From positions 1,925,001 through 1,989,000 of the forward strand of contig NC_134677.1 in the NCBI RefSeq assembly GCF_024713945.1: a stretch of DNA of 64,000 bases, in the 5' to 3' direction. Under the pieces are notes generated by a model. It was given only the letters and a program-made list of their open reading frames with translations. It was not told where the DNA came from and searched no databases. A program made the translations under genes and the position numbers. Shown here one piece after another: positions 25,901-39,500 of this stretch (position 1 is its first letter; each line of letters opens with the position of its first letter). The stretch comes from Dermatophagoides farinae. Lineage: Eukaryota > Arthropoda > Arachnida > Sarcoptiformes > Pyroglyphidae.

Positions 25901-28900
25901 ACCTTCGAATTATCAGCCGAATTACTATTAAAAACAGTAGCAGCAGCAGCAGTAGCCATGTTGGTGGTGGCGTCGGTAATTGGTCGTGTTGGTGAAGCTG
26001 CCGGTTTGGCTCGTTTAACCGATATCTGATAACAATTTTTTTTTGAGTTAGTGTTTTAATGAGGGGTTATTCATCATTCAACGAGCAACGAAATAAATGA
26101 ATGAATTAACAGCAAAATTGACACAAAAAAAATCAAACAAAAAAGAAAAATTAATTTCAATCATGCATGCACAATCAAAAGAAAATAGAGAAAAAGAAAT
26201 GATCGATAGATATACAAATAGATAGATTATATAAAGTATAATTTGGATCCGACACCACCATGACCATGAGTGTATATATAGAGAATGAATGAGAATCAAG
26301 TATTCACGTGCAAATTGAAAAATGATTTTGTTTTTCAAATTTTGTTCAACAATCAAAATGAAATGATAGCTTACCCTTGTTCCAGCAACTAAAATGTTGA
26401 TAATATCTTTGATACGATTAAATTCGGAGCCTTTAATGAATTCACGGTATAGAAATATACCCAAACTACAGAATGAAATGACACGTCCTAATCCAGTTTG
26501 TTCGCGTTTACTGGCGCCAATCAATATTTCAATTACATGATCCTAATAAAATTTTCATTTTTCAATAGGTTAGTATTCAGATCAAAAAAAAATATCATGT
26601 CAAACCTTAAGATCAGTGTATGGTTCAAGACTAAGTGTATCAGTACTACGAAGACAAAGTACATTGCTGAATACGTCGAAAAATCCAATCAATGAACCAA
26701 GCAATTGTAATGATTCAATACGTGGATACTGTATGAAAATAAATTTTGGCGATAATTAATAGTGAAAAAAAATGGAATTCTGTGTAAAAATTACCGTTTT
26801 GACTTCAGTTGAACCAATGACAACATTGGCTGCGCTAACAAAATGAAACAAAAGACATGAAGATCCCCAAAGTGAGGCAGAAAAGAATTTCGATCCACAA
26901 TATTTGATAATGGTATTGATCAAATCCTATTGGATTGAGAGTTTGAAAAAAACAATTTTTATAATCAAATTGAATAATTAGTGTAAATTGTTAATTTTAT
27001 ACCATATCATAGGATAGAATTGCACGTTTCAAAGCCAAATAGAAAAGAATCAAAAATTCTTTGCTTAATTCTTGTTCGGAACGATACATGGCAATCATGC
27101 AAAGTAATTTATATGCTAAAAGTCGACCAGATTTATATTCTTGAGGTAATGTCGTAGCCCTAAATAACCATGAGGTATAATAATGTAATGATGGAACCAA
27201 TAATTGGCCACAATTTTCTCCCGATTGATGTGATGAAGCAGCACTTAGATAAGTAATATTATCACGAATTTTTGTAAAATCTTCAGTGATTATAGCAAGA
27301 CATTCGAATGCCTTTCGATGAAGATTAGGATCTTCGATATCATTAGGATCACCAAGTATTTCCAACATTCTTCGCCAAAGAATAGCAGCAACTTCAGCAT
27401 TCCATCCACGAGATTGTCCTCCTAATAATACTGGTCGATTAGCTAACGGATTAGTATCGTGACAATGTTTATTCGAAACAGTTCCATTTTCTGATGATCC
27501 AAAAGAAATTTGTTGATCGGTTATTGATGAACTACAAGTAGAAGCAGCTGATGTTGAATCGAATGTTAATGGAGTTTCTTTTAAACTATTACATTCACCA
27601 ATTGTACCCGTGTATGATGCCCCTAAACTTAATGTATCAGCAATTGAATCTGATCCATTTGTTTGATTTGAATGATGATGGTGATGATGTTGATGATGAT
27701 GATGATGATGATAATGGGTAATATTGTGACGATGGGCAGAATACATGATAGCTATATCATTTGCAGAATTTGATCGAAACAATGTTTTTCTTCTGAGGTA
27801 GTCAATCATATAATATTCGTTCATTGAAATTGAATCATCATTATCTTCAGCCACGTCATTGTAGCCATTATCATTATAATAATCAGGCTGATAATCGAAA
27901 CTTTCGCCAATTCCAATGGTTAATTCTTCATCGATTTCGTCATCATCAATCATTGGTAAATTATTATTTCGTAATATAGATGATCTATGCCGATTCTTTT
28001 TCGAATATTTTCGATTTTTCGTTGCCGATGATGACTTATAGGAACGTCTTGCAAAATACATTTTCGATTGCATTGATGTGCGTATTGGACATAATGATTG
28101 TTGTACAGTTAACACAAGGCAGCTATCCGATAGGCTACGTTTTAGAAATCGATTTATTAATTGATTTTTATGATAATCCCGATGTCGATTCACCGAAACC
28201 AAATGTAATAATGGTGTTGATATTTTTGGATGACCTCCTTTTCGTTGATGTCGAGAACCATTGATGTTATCACTTGTTGAATCATTGCTAAGTAAACGTT
28301 GAACTGGAACTTTGGATGAATCATATTGTGCGGAATCAGGATGAGTTGATGTTCGACTAATCTGATCATGTTGTTGTTGAGTTTGATTCGACGATGATTG
28401 ATTGATATTTTTTGTCTGATTAATAGTTTCACGTGATTGTGGATGTTGGTTTTGTGATTGTTGTGGTTGTGTTGAACTAACACTTCGAATATGATGTAAT
28501 CTAGGTTTATTTCGTAATTCTCTTTTACGATCAGTGATTGTTTTATCCATTGGCAATTCATTAAGATTAATATGGAATACATAACGTGACATGACTCGAT
28601 TCAAAATTAACATTGTATTACTCCATTCACTGATCAATTCGTCCCATTCGGTTAATGATGAAACAAGCTGATGAAATTGTTCCCATAGCTGACTTGATAC
28701 TTGTATGTTAAGATTGGCTTTGATCCAGGTAACAACTAATGTTTGAAAAAGAGCCGGAGCCAAACGGCCGCCAAGACTATCTTCACGTTTAGCTGGAACT
28801 TTTGGACTAATAATACATTCGGTAACACGAATCAATACTTGAACAAGATTCTCCCAAACACTTTGTTCCATTTCGATTTTCATCACCATATATCGATAAA

Positions 28901-30694
28901 TATTGAATACCCGTTTAGAAACATCAACCTGTTTTTCCAATATTTGCACCATTTCTGAAGGGACTTCCAATAAGAATACGTTCGATGAGGACATGACAAA
29001 TATGTTCATCATATTCATATAACCAGCACATACATTTTCATCATTCGATATCATCAATGTCATTGGCTGATTTGAACTTGATGGTGAATTTGTCAAATTT
29101 CCGCTATTAATATTATTATTTGGTTCAGCCAAAAATAATGGCAATGGACTACTATTTTCTTTGTAAATCCATTGTCGAAATACTTTGATCACATCACGCA
29201 TTGTTGTAGTAAGATCTTCATGAAATGGCCATAGGAACGATTGATGAAAAAGATTTAACACCAGATCAACATAGAATCTTCGTGAATTTAATAATGAACG
29301 AAATATTTCACTTTCATATTCAAATGTTTGGCTGGTTATCATGTTTTGTTGATTGTTTAACAGAGTTTTCGATGATGATTGATTGAATAAAGACATGGGT
29401 GATGATGATTGTGACGTTGACAATAGACTACTTAAACTGGATGAATGTAACAAATTTGATTGTGAAGTTGAATACTTGGATAAATTACTCGACAATGGAT
29501 CTGTTGTTGAATTAGTGGGAGTCAATGTTGCCGTTTGGCCATTGTTTTGATTGCTGGCACCTTCTTTACCCAATAAATATTTGGCAAACCATTGGATTAC
29601 GACAGCTTGTAGGAAAGGCACATGTTCATTTTGATTGGGATAATGATCACGAAATCGTCTCAATTTGGGCAATTCATTAGTTGGATGATAAATCGAAATC
29701 AATAATCTTATTGTAAAATCATTCCATTCATTTTCATTATGATTTTTTGTTGCCAATACTGGAAAAATATAAGGCAAATAAATTCGTGAAAATGATGAAA
29801 AAAGAAATTCAAATCCACGTAGATGTCGTCGTTCTCGATGATCACGCCAATAAATTTTTGCACATTGTGATATTGAATAATCTAATAAATGTAGAGTAAA
29901 AAATATTCTTGTGTACTGTTTATATTCGTAATTAGGATAGCTGCTGTTTATGTTACTGCCATGTGTTACTGATGAAGAATTACTTGAATGCAATGAACTT
30001 AATGATTGATCAATATTCAAGATAAATGGTTCAATTGGAAATGGACGAATTCCATAATATTTCACTTGATTCGGATCGATCAATGGAGATTCGGCTAGAT
30101 GTTGATTCGTGCAAGTTGTTTCATTTAAAACGACACCAGGAATTAGCGATGCATAAAGGAATTCAATTTGTTGATTTTGTCGTAAATTTGTTTCGCCAAG
30201 AATTTGGTAATAAATCAGAAATAAACGCATCGCTTCCAAGCGGATAGATAATAGATTGGTTGGATGTAAACATTTTCGAAATATAAAAATCAAACTATTC
30301 ATTTGCCATCGTTTTTCTAATTTTTCTGGCAAAAGAATCAAAATTTTTTCGAATATATAAAATAATAATCTATCATCTTCGGTGGTATTCTTTCGGTGTC
30401 CATTGAATTTAACCGAATCCAATATGACAAATGTTTCATGAAAAACCGAATAGATGACTGAATAATTACTCATAAAAGTTTCTTTAACTTCTTTGATTTC
30501 TTTTGCATCTAAATAATAATGATGATAAATGTCAATAAAAAAGCATTTAACGTATCAATCAATAATCACTTACCGCAAATAGATTTCAGTGCTCGTAATC
30601 GACTAAAACAATCACGTTTATAATCAAATAATTTTGATAAAGATTTTTTCAAATCAAATTGTTGTTTATTAGTTTTGAATTTGATTCCCTGCAT
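22971..30694 (-). CDS. RALGAPA: Ral GTPase-activating protein subunit alpha (RalGAPA1/2)
   Basis: Catalytic subunit of the RalGAP complex, which works with RalGAP-beta to switch off RalA/RalB and is controlled by Akt in mammals. Inferred exons on the minus strand: 30574-30694, 27003-30508, 26795-26926, 26606-26728, 26375-26542, 25903-26025, 25578-25760, 22971-25517; lengths and phases sum exactly to 2,301 codons (2,300 aa; human alpha1 is about 2,036). The N terminus (about 1-130) resembles mammalian RalGAP-alpha (IFEKILILLPEKLEKRWQ). The middle has long Ser/Asn-rich and poly-His inserts (about 965-985), unlike vertebrate forms. The Rap/Ran-GAP domain lies near 1925-2170, with the catalytic asparagine segment GNDEIHIVWSEHYKEYRR. 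Introns are 60-142 bp except intron 5 (349 bp). The start at 30694 is the first ATG of an exon whose sequence continues the family N terminus. The choice of alpha over tuberin rests on the N-terminal match. Confidence 0.93.
26026..26374 (-). other. Intron 5 of RalGAP-alpha (349 bp)
   Basis: The longest intron of this gene; the others are 60-142 bp. It has a normal donor (GTAAGC) and acceptor (CAG). No coding sequence or RNA gene is seen in it. Confidence 0.7.
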
Positions 30695-32213
30695 TTTTGG
30701 TTGTTGTTGTTTGTTTTCAAAAGATCTAAATTCGTTAAAAATTTTTTCATGAGATTACATCATTCAACAATATGAATTTATGCAATTCTGGAATTGATTC
30801 CCATGAGTGATGATGATGATGATGATGACGTTACTGTTCTTGAATTGTATCTAAACAATAATCAGCATAATTTTTGATTTGAATAATTTTTTTTTTATTA
30901 TTCCGTTGTTTTTGTTGTTTGTGAAAGGCACAAGGTGGGCGAATTTCGTTTATGTTTTCTGCTTCTTTTTCTTCTACCATTAAATATAAACAATAACGGC
31001 ATCAATATAGCAATGAAAATGATTAGTTGAAAAAGAAGAAGTAGAAGAAGTAGAAATAAAATATAGTATAAACAGGATCGAAAATAAAAATTGAAAACAC
31101 ACTGATGTTGTTGATGTTTTTTTTTTGGGGGGTATCAATGATCAATGATTAATGATTAATGATTAATGATGATAGTGAAATCAAACGTTGATGATGAAAA
31201 AAATGTTTTCATTGATCGATGATGATGATGATACGATTTCAATTAATGATAATCTTTATTCGAAAAAAATGTTTTTTTTTTTTGGTGATGATATGAATCG
31301 AACAACTCTTTGCTTGTCTTTTTTTTCCCCATATGCTAATCAAACACAATTTTTTTTTCTTCAATGATGAACATATTAATTTGTTATTATATATGTCTTA
31401 TTTGAAATTCGATATATTTCATATATTTTGTCGTTGTAAATAGTTATTAGTGATTTGATATTTGATCCAAATTTGATGGTTATGAATTACGTTTTTCTGG
31501 TGACGTTGCAGGTAAATATATTGTATGTATGATTCACATCAACGATTAATATCAATGTTTCGAATAGCGAATTTAACAACAGAACGAACGTTGATTACAA
31601 TGACATCGGAAAAAAAACAACAACTAGAAAAATGTCAAATATAAAATCAAAAGAGAATAAATAACACAAGTAGTCATGGTTAGAATCAATCACACATATA
31701 CATACTTTGTTGTCATCATCATCCGCGTTAATGCATAACATATTCAACAGCAAACAATTTCATGATGGATGTTGAATTTGATTTAAATGATTAAATGAAA
31801 AAGATATGATATGATGAGGAAAAAAAGCTGTATAGCTGTTTCGGTTTTGTTGTCAAAAAAAAAGATGAAGAAAGAATAACGAATAAATCAACAAATAAAT
31901 TTCATTCGTATAAATAGAGATTGTAGAGGTATATAATAATAATAATTCAAATCATCACAATAATTACGGATTTTATGATGACCTAACGATGACCATTGTT
32001 GTTGAGAATTTTTTTTTTTTCATTATTCTGCTTCTATTATATAATGGTGGGCAAACAAACAAACAAAAAAAAAACGAAAGATGATGAAGATTTAGGGATG
32101 TGAAGATGATATAGTAATAATAAATGAATAGATGAATAGATAGATATGGATCAAAGACCCTTTCTGGGAGGTAAAGAAAAACGATTCGAGTTGAAGAAAA
32201 AAAAAATCTTGTT

Positions 32214-32253
<40 letters not shown>

Positions 32254-35000
32254 ATGAAGAACCAGTATTCACCACCGCCAATACAGTAAAAAAAATGTGT
32301 CTTCGACTCGTTAACAAAACTACTAGTGGTTGGTTGTCCTTTTTTTTTGATTGTCTCTTTCTCTATCTCATGATGACGATGTGAATGATTGTGTGATTAT
32401 GAGTAGCCAGTTCGGTATTTTTTTCGTTCTGTTGTTATTGTTGTTGTTATTGGCATAGGTAATAATCTTACCTTTCGCCCAAAATTGTGTTTGTATGTAT
32501 TGAGATGCTTGAATGGTAATTGTTGTTTTTTGTTGTTGTTGTTGTTGTTGTTGATAATAGTTTGAGTCGATTATGAATAGAAATGTTCAAATATAGAAAA
32601 AAAACACTTGCTTCCACGGCGACCATCAAATCACTCTTTGATATGACATACACACACAGACACAGACACACAATGTCGAGGTTTATACTTTTTATCCGTA
32701 AATAATGGATAATGATGATGATGATGATGGTAAAATATATTTATGGTGCATGCACACTTTTTTTTTATCATCATCATTATTATTACATGTTATCATAAAT
32801 CATCATGAATCGAATAGACTTGATTATCCAGACATGATTATTGTGGCTCTATGTTTATAGAACTAGAAAAAAAACAAACAATTTTATGTTGACATTTAAA
32901 AAAAAAAAATACATACGACAACAACAAGAATAATTACCTATTTCATAGTAAAACTCAAATCAATCCATACCAGGTAAAAATAAACCACCAAAAACAACTT
33001 GTGGATTATATATTGAAGAAAAAAAAATTGCACTGTAAAAACAAAATTTCTCTCGTTGATTTTCGATTTTTATGTGGCTGCCATTTGAATTTCACAGAAA
33101 AGGAAAAAAATCAAAATCAATCATTCATTCCTTTTTTTCTTCAATGATTGATATGTACTAAGAATAGAATCCGATTATTTGAACATGAATAAATGGATCC
33201 TTTTTAGGAATGAAATGAAAATAAAAACGGATTGTATGTTTATGTTGTTTCGGAATCACAGCATGATTATATTATTATTAAAATCCATCACAAAGAATTG
33301 TATATACACAAACAAAAGCAACAACAAATACTCATTAATTCATGATGTGATGAAAATTTTTATCCACGGATAATAAAATGTAAACAATGTGATTATTACA
33401 ATTTTTATTTTCTGATTGAAAATAAAAATGAATCCACATTTGATTGAATGGAAAAAAAACCAGATCACCGTTGTGGCATGATTTTTTTTTTTTTTGTTCG
33501 AGTCTGTTTATTATCACTATATTACAACAATTGCAGAATATTGCCAAATTCATTGTTATTGTTTCAAAATATCATCGGTTCAATACATTCTTCAACACTA
33601 GATGGCATGCCTATTGCAAAATATTTTTTTTCATTCATCATTTATTTACATTCGAAAATGCTGCTATTATATTGTTTTCATTGTTCTCTTTTTGTTGAAT
33701 TTCAATTTTTTTTTGCTTTTCATCATCTTTGAAAAAAAGTTTTTTTTTGATATTAGATCTGATGATGATGATTATCATGTCAATCAAATGATTAGTGATT
33801 TGTAAATTTATTTCAACTGAAATCATCTTTTTTTTCTGGTAATACAATGTATAACATGAAAAATAATGTTTCCAATCTTATGATTATAATGATGATGATG
33901 ATGATGTTTGACATATGAAAGTTTTGGTTCCCATAACGTAAAAGATAAAATCTTGATCACATCATTATTATTAATATCATCATCATTCTAAATCGAACAT
34001 GAACGTGAATCATTTAGAATCTTTAGAATTCTCATATTTTCAATTTTGTTTGGTTTCTCTGGTAGTGAAAATGTCAACTTTTCTTTCACGCTTTTCCAAC
34101 CACAGCCATCAACCATGGATATCGTTATCGTTGAATAGTTTTTTTTTTGGCAACAAAAAAACAAGAAGAAGAAGAAAATAAAAACGAATCAGAATCAAAT
34201 GAAAGTTATTAATGACCAGATTTATGAAACATCCAGACAAACAAACAAACAAACAAACATGAAAAAAAACTAATGAGAAAAATAATGATTTTATCTCTTC
34301 TTTGAAATGGAATTCATTTTCAACTGTGTCGATTGTGTGTGTGTATTTGTTACAAATCGAATGAATGAATTGCCGCGTGTCATCCATTTCATTTCGTTGG
34401 ATTCATTTTTTTATATTCTCACTGGTCACTGATAATCAGTTATATCGATAAATGGCAAGAATATAGTGAATCCGATAAATGGTTTTGATTACACACACAC
34501 ACACACACACACCATATTATTGTTCATCATCATTAGCATCATTTGGATGACACAATATTGTTCATTTCCGATTATGTTCTAATGATTTTTTTTCAATCTC
34601 TGTTCCACATTCTATTACGAGATACAAGATAAATGATTTCAACTTTTTTTTTCTTCTGGATTTAATTATGAATCAAACCAATATGTGGTTGTGTGTGTGT
34701 GTGTGTATGTGGTGTCCAATATATTGTTGTTGAATTTGTTCAAAATATCCGATTATCAAATTCTCAAATTTCCATTCATTTGTATATTGTTGAAAATTCA
34801 CAATTCAACCCGTATCTCAGTCAAATTTCAAAATGATTATCGTGCTTGTCAATTATCTCATCAATATTTCAAATAAATCGATTGATCTGAACATGCACAC
34901 GCACACACACAACGAAATTCAACAAAGAATTAATCAAATTATCACAAAAAAAAAATTCTTCCGAAGACAAATTAACAAAGCCATATGATCATTGTGTAAA
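30695..35000. other. Gene desert, first part (upstream of RalGAP-alpha)
   Basis: No gene supported. The start probably holds the RalGAP-alpha promoter. Simple repeats include tandem ATGATTA copies (about 31140-31170), (CT)n at 32219-32249, (GTT)n near 32534-32553, (CA)n near 34491-34512 and (GT)n near 34690-34707. Confidence 0.45.
32219..32249. repeat. (CT)n microsatellite
   Basis: About 15 uninterrupted CT units. Confidence 0.95.
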
Positions 35001-38000
35001 CAAAAATGCAAACCATACAAATTGTCAAATGTGTGTGTGTAACATTTGTTTGACCAGTTGGTTTTCTGAATTGTCTCTATGTGTCAAGCGTTGTTTTATA
35101 CTTGGTGAACAACAAAGAAACTTCAAAGGATTGTGCATTGTCATGTCCGAATTGTTTAAAGCCATTGACAGGAATGTGTAAACATCATTTATAATGGATG
35201 TGGAATAATAATGGCCTGGAACTATTAATATTTGCCCTTTGTTCTGGCTCTAAACAATTACCATTTACTACTTATTGGCTTTGATTATTGATTATTGACA
35301 AAAAAAGTTCAATTTTGACTATCAACTACATGCTTAAAGTTCAGGGTAACACCTGCATTCACAAATGGACTAAATTTTTTTTTCTTTACCATTCAAATGT
35401 GTGACCATCAAATGCAAATTGTAATTTTTTTTTTTGCTGTTGCCCATCATGTGATAGTGTATCAACAACAACTCGACAACCGGTGACAGTAAACAATACG
35501 TTTTGATCCATAATTTCGGTGTCATCTTGGTGCTTCTTGTTTGACAAGCTTCAATCAAATTTTTCATGTTTTTTCATTCATTCTTTCTTTCTTAAGAATC
35601 ATTATTGTTGTTTTGTATATTGTGTCAACAGTGACAACAACAACAGCAAAAAAAAAAATGAAATTGAAAAATGTAACACTTTTATTTTGTCCACTATTGA
35701 AAAATTATAATTCTCTCTTAACTTGACCACCAACACACTTGAATATAACAATTGTATATTTGTGTCATGGACACTCATAATCATCACTTGATTGAGTGAA
35801 AAGGTGAAAAGATTTGTTCAGGAAGTCAATTTTACATTTGTGTGTGTGTGTGTGTGGTTGTATTTTTTCTTATTGAAGAGGAGCTAAATACAAGCGAAAA
35901 AAATTAATTAGTTTCTTATATCAATCCAGTAGGGTTAGTAGAGGTCATCATATCATTTTTTTTTGTTCAATTCCCGAAAAATTTCATGGGATAAATATTT
36001 CGGACAAACATTTTTACATCCTGTTCATGTTTTTTTTGTTGTTGTTGTTGAAACATCTGAACTTTCAACACTATTTATTGTATTGTTGTTGTTGTGTGTT
36101 ATCCACAACAAATCTGTTGTTGTTGTTGTTGTTATTTTCAAATCTTGTTTGTTAATAAAAACTTGTCTACGATTAGAGAGAGAGAGAGAGAGAGAGAGTT
36201 AGGAGTCTGGTTATTCATTTCATTTCATTCAGTTCCAAAATATATACCTTCATTCAAACATCGAACCTTAGATCATACCGAACCAGAAACAAGAACAAAA
36301 AAAAAATCAAACAAGATTGGCCACTCATAAATCTGAACAAGTTTTCCTCTCGATGATCCAAAAGTGTGTGTGTGTATGGCTTCTCAAAAAATATAAAAAA
36401 AATCGAGTATGTTGTTCATGGTTGTTTTGTATAGGACTCGAGGATTATCTCGCCCATTTTATTTTTTTCTTTTCTTTCTTACTTTATTCGGCGTTTTTTT
36501 CCCTTCTTTTTTTTACATTTAATATTTTCCTGTACTATTCGATATATCAATATCACACACATATATATAAATATATAGAAATAAATAGGCTTAACAATCA
36601 TATATTATTATGCATATATTATATTCATCAATTGATCAATGGGATTGAATTCAATCTTATTCATTCATTCATTCATTCATTGCATATGCATAATGTGACG
36701 ACAAATTTGTTAGAAAAAAAAATTTCTAAATTTCGATGAAAAGGTAACTTTTTTTCTTTCCTTTTTTTGGTGGAACACACACATTGGGGGCTATATCCAA
36801 CATATTTTTCATCATCATCATCAATCTAGTTGGGGTGTTAAGCTGTTGCTGCTACTGTCGTTTTTTTTTTGTTTTGTTTCGATTCATCACCATCACCATC
36901 ATCATCATCATCACACACAATGGATGATGATCGTAAATTTTTTTTCCGAGTTTCAATTCATTGTCAATTTTTTTTGAGCTAATTTTTTCTTTCATTCTAA
37001 TATGTGTCCTTTTTTTTCTTTGATCTTACTATTTGTCACTATTGTTCTGTATGCATACACACATACAAAGAGGACAATTTAGCGAAAATGTCGAAAAAGC
37101 AATCCAATATAAATGTGCGAATGTGTGTGTGTGTCAATAGAATTCAATTGAATCTATTCAAAATTCAATTGTATTGACAAAAGAGAAAATTTTTACTACA
37201 ACCATTTGCCTACCTACCATCATCATCACCATCATCATCATCATCAACACCACGAACTGTTAAATGGTGTGTAATTGATCTCATTAACACACACATACAC
37301 CAAACAATGTTGAAAAACGTTTTCACCTTTTATTATTTCGATAAGGTCATAGGTGAGAAGTGGTGATAGTTTCATATTATTATATTATATTAATCGTTTT
37401 CAGTAGGCGTGAATAATATGGTCTCTGAAATCTAACTACTCTACTTGTTTTTTTTTCTCATTCTCTTTGGTCCCATTTTTGTTTTTATATATATACCGTC
37501 ATTTACCGTATTATTATAAATATATACACAGTGTACCCGTGTTTATTGTTTCGGACTTTTTTTTTTTTTTTTTTCGTTTTTTTTTTCTTCACTGCAACCG
37601 AAATGCGTATTTTTATTTCTGATCTGACGGTGTGAATGAATGAATGAATATGGTGTATATGGTATATAAAGTAACGATCGATACGAACAAAAGGCGTGAC
37701 GATCACTAACTATATAAAATAAAACTCTTGGTACTGGTAGGTTGTGTATATTTGGCTATAATTCACTACAACAACAACAACAACAACAACGACGACAATA
37801 ATAATAAATGAAAACGAGAAAAAAAACCATATCACACCGAAACTCTTATTATTGTTGAAGAGTCAGTTCCAAGAGTCAGTTTGTTAGTTAGTTTGTTTGT
37901 TTGGTTGGTTTGTTGGTTGGTTGAATGAATTGATACAGTTTTTTTTTTGTTTTGTTCCAAATTTTTCTTTTATTTCTCTGGAACAAATATTACTCGTTGA

Positions 38001-39500
38001 AATTTTTCATGAACATATGGTCAACGATGTATGATCTTGGTTCTATATATTATATATATTTATTTATCGTATTGATTTCAACAATTTCACTTCAATATAT
38101 ATAGATGGACATTTTATTCAAATTCATGTCATTTTTTTTTTCATTGGTGAAGAAGTAGAAAAAAAATTGATGATCGATGATTGATCATTTTTGAATGGGC
38201 TGACAATGATGAATGAATGAATGAATGAATGAAAAAAATGAAAAAAAGAAACAAACAAACAAGAAAAATTGGCATTAAGTTTCACACCTATATATATCAC
38301 ACCTTTTGAGTGATTATTTTGAATTTTTTTTTGTTTCACATTATTCCTAAAATATTGGTGAAAATTCATTTGACAATTTATTTTTTTTTCTTGACTTATA
38401 TAATAACAGAATTGACCTCGATCCAAAAATGATCCACTGGGGTATGAACCGAAACGAAATTGTTAATGTCTGTGTTTTTTTTTATCATTAAGTGTTGTCT
38501 TGTTTGTTCATTGTTAACGATGCGTAAAATTTTTTTTTTCACTATTTTTCTAACTACCTACCTATATAAATGTTTGTGATGTTCCTTATGCTATGGCATG
38601 TCACCTGAATTTTTATTTTTATTTTTTTTTGTTGTTCAAATGTAAAAAAAAGATGTTTGATTGTTACCGATTTGCGGTTTTTTTTTTGCACATTCACAAT
38701 TTTATACCACCATTCACAACCATCTATTCATATATCAATTTCATGACCCATGTTTTTTTTTCTCGGTTTGAAGTTAATATTAATATATTCAGTTGGTGTT
38801 TTTATTGTCACACAAACACCAGAATTAGTGCCACTTGATTGACTTTTTTTTCATTTTCGTCACTTTTTTTATGTCATTTTTATTTGGTGACAATGATATA
38901 AACTTTTTTTTTCTCAAAACAGTTGACCTAACATCATCAAATGACATTTTTTTCCATTTTATTTCATTTTATCTGATTTCAATCTTTTGTTGTTGTTGTT
39001 GTTGTTGTTGATTGTCGTCAAACCAAAATTGAATTCTATTTTGGTTTGCGAAAAAAAATGGCTAAGGATATCCGTATCGTTGACTATATTACCGAAAAAA
39101 AGGGTCGTCTATTGATGGTGTATGGTATCAGATGGAAAACAAACACACCATGAACGTCAACAAGCACGTGTATTTTGAATTTTGTTAATTTTTTTTCTCG
39201 TTTTGTTTTGTTTTCTTTTTTGAATTTCGAAAAAAAAAACAAGAATTCCGATAAAATCTCTAAAATCCTCTTCACTTATGATGATGAGGATGATGTTAAA
39301 AAAAACCAATGTTGATGTTTTCATTCATTGATTGTAATCAATTACATTCTATTATTATATATGGCATAAACGGCACACACACACACAAAATATGATTCAA
39401 AAACATAAACACGTGTCGGTTTTTGATTACATCGATTGATTGTTTTGAATTGTATTACACATTTCTTTCAATGACCACTTTAAAAAAAACTTAACATTTA
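35001..39500. other. Gene desert, middle part
   Basis: No gene supported. The segment 35050-35330 is unusually non-repetitive. One frame from about 35055 to 35185 lacks a start codon but contains CPNCLKPLTGMCKHH, a possible CxxC-type knuckle; it is too short to call. Repeats include (GA)n at 36175-36198, TTG tracts near 36116-36132 and 38990-39010, and long poly-T runs. Confidence 0.4.

Noticed and set aside
26078-26524. 148-residue minus-strand ORF as its own gene
   Set aside because: Its first part is RalGAP-alpha exon 5 and the rest is read-through into intron 5.
32219-32553. Regular repeats checked as a possible CRISPR array
   Set aside because: They are simple di- and trinucleotide microsatellites with no spacer-repeat structure, in a eukaryotic genome.
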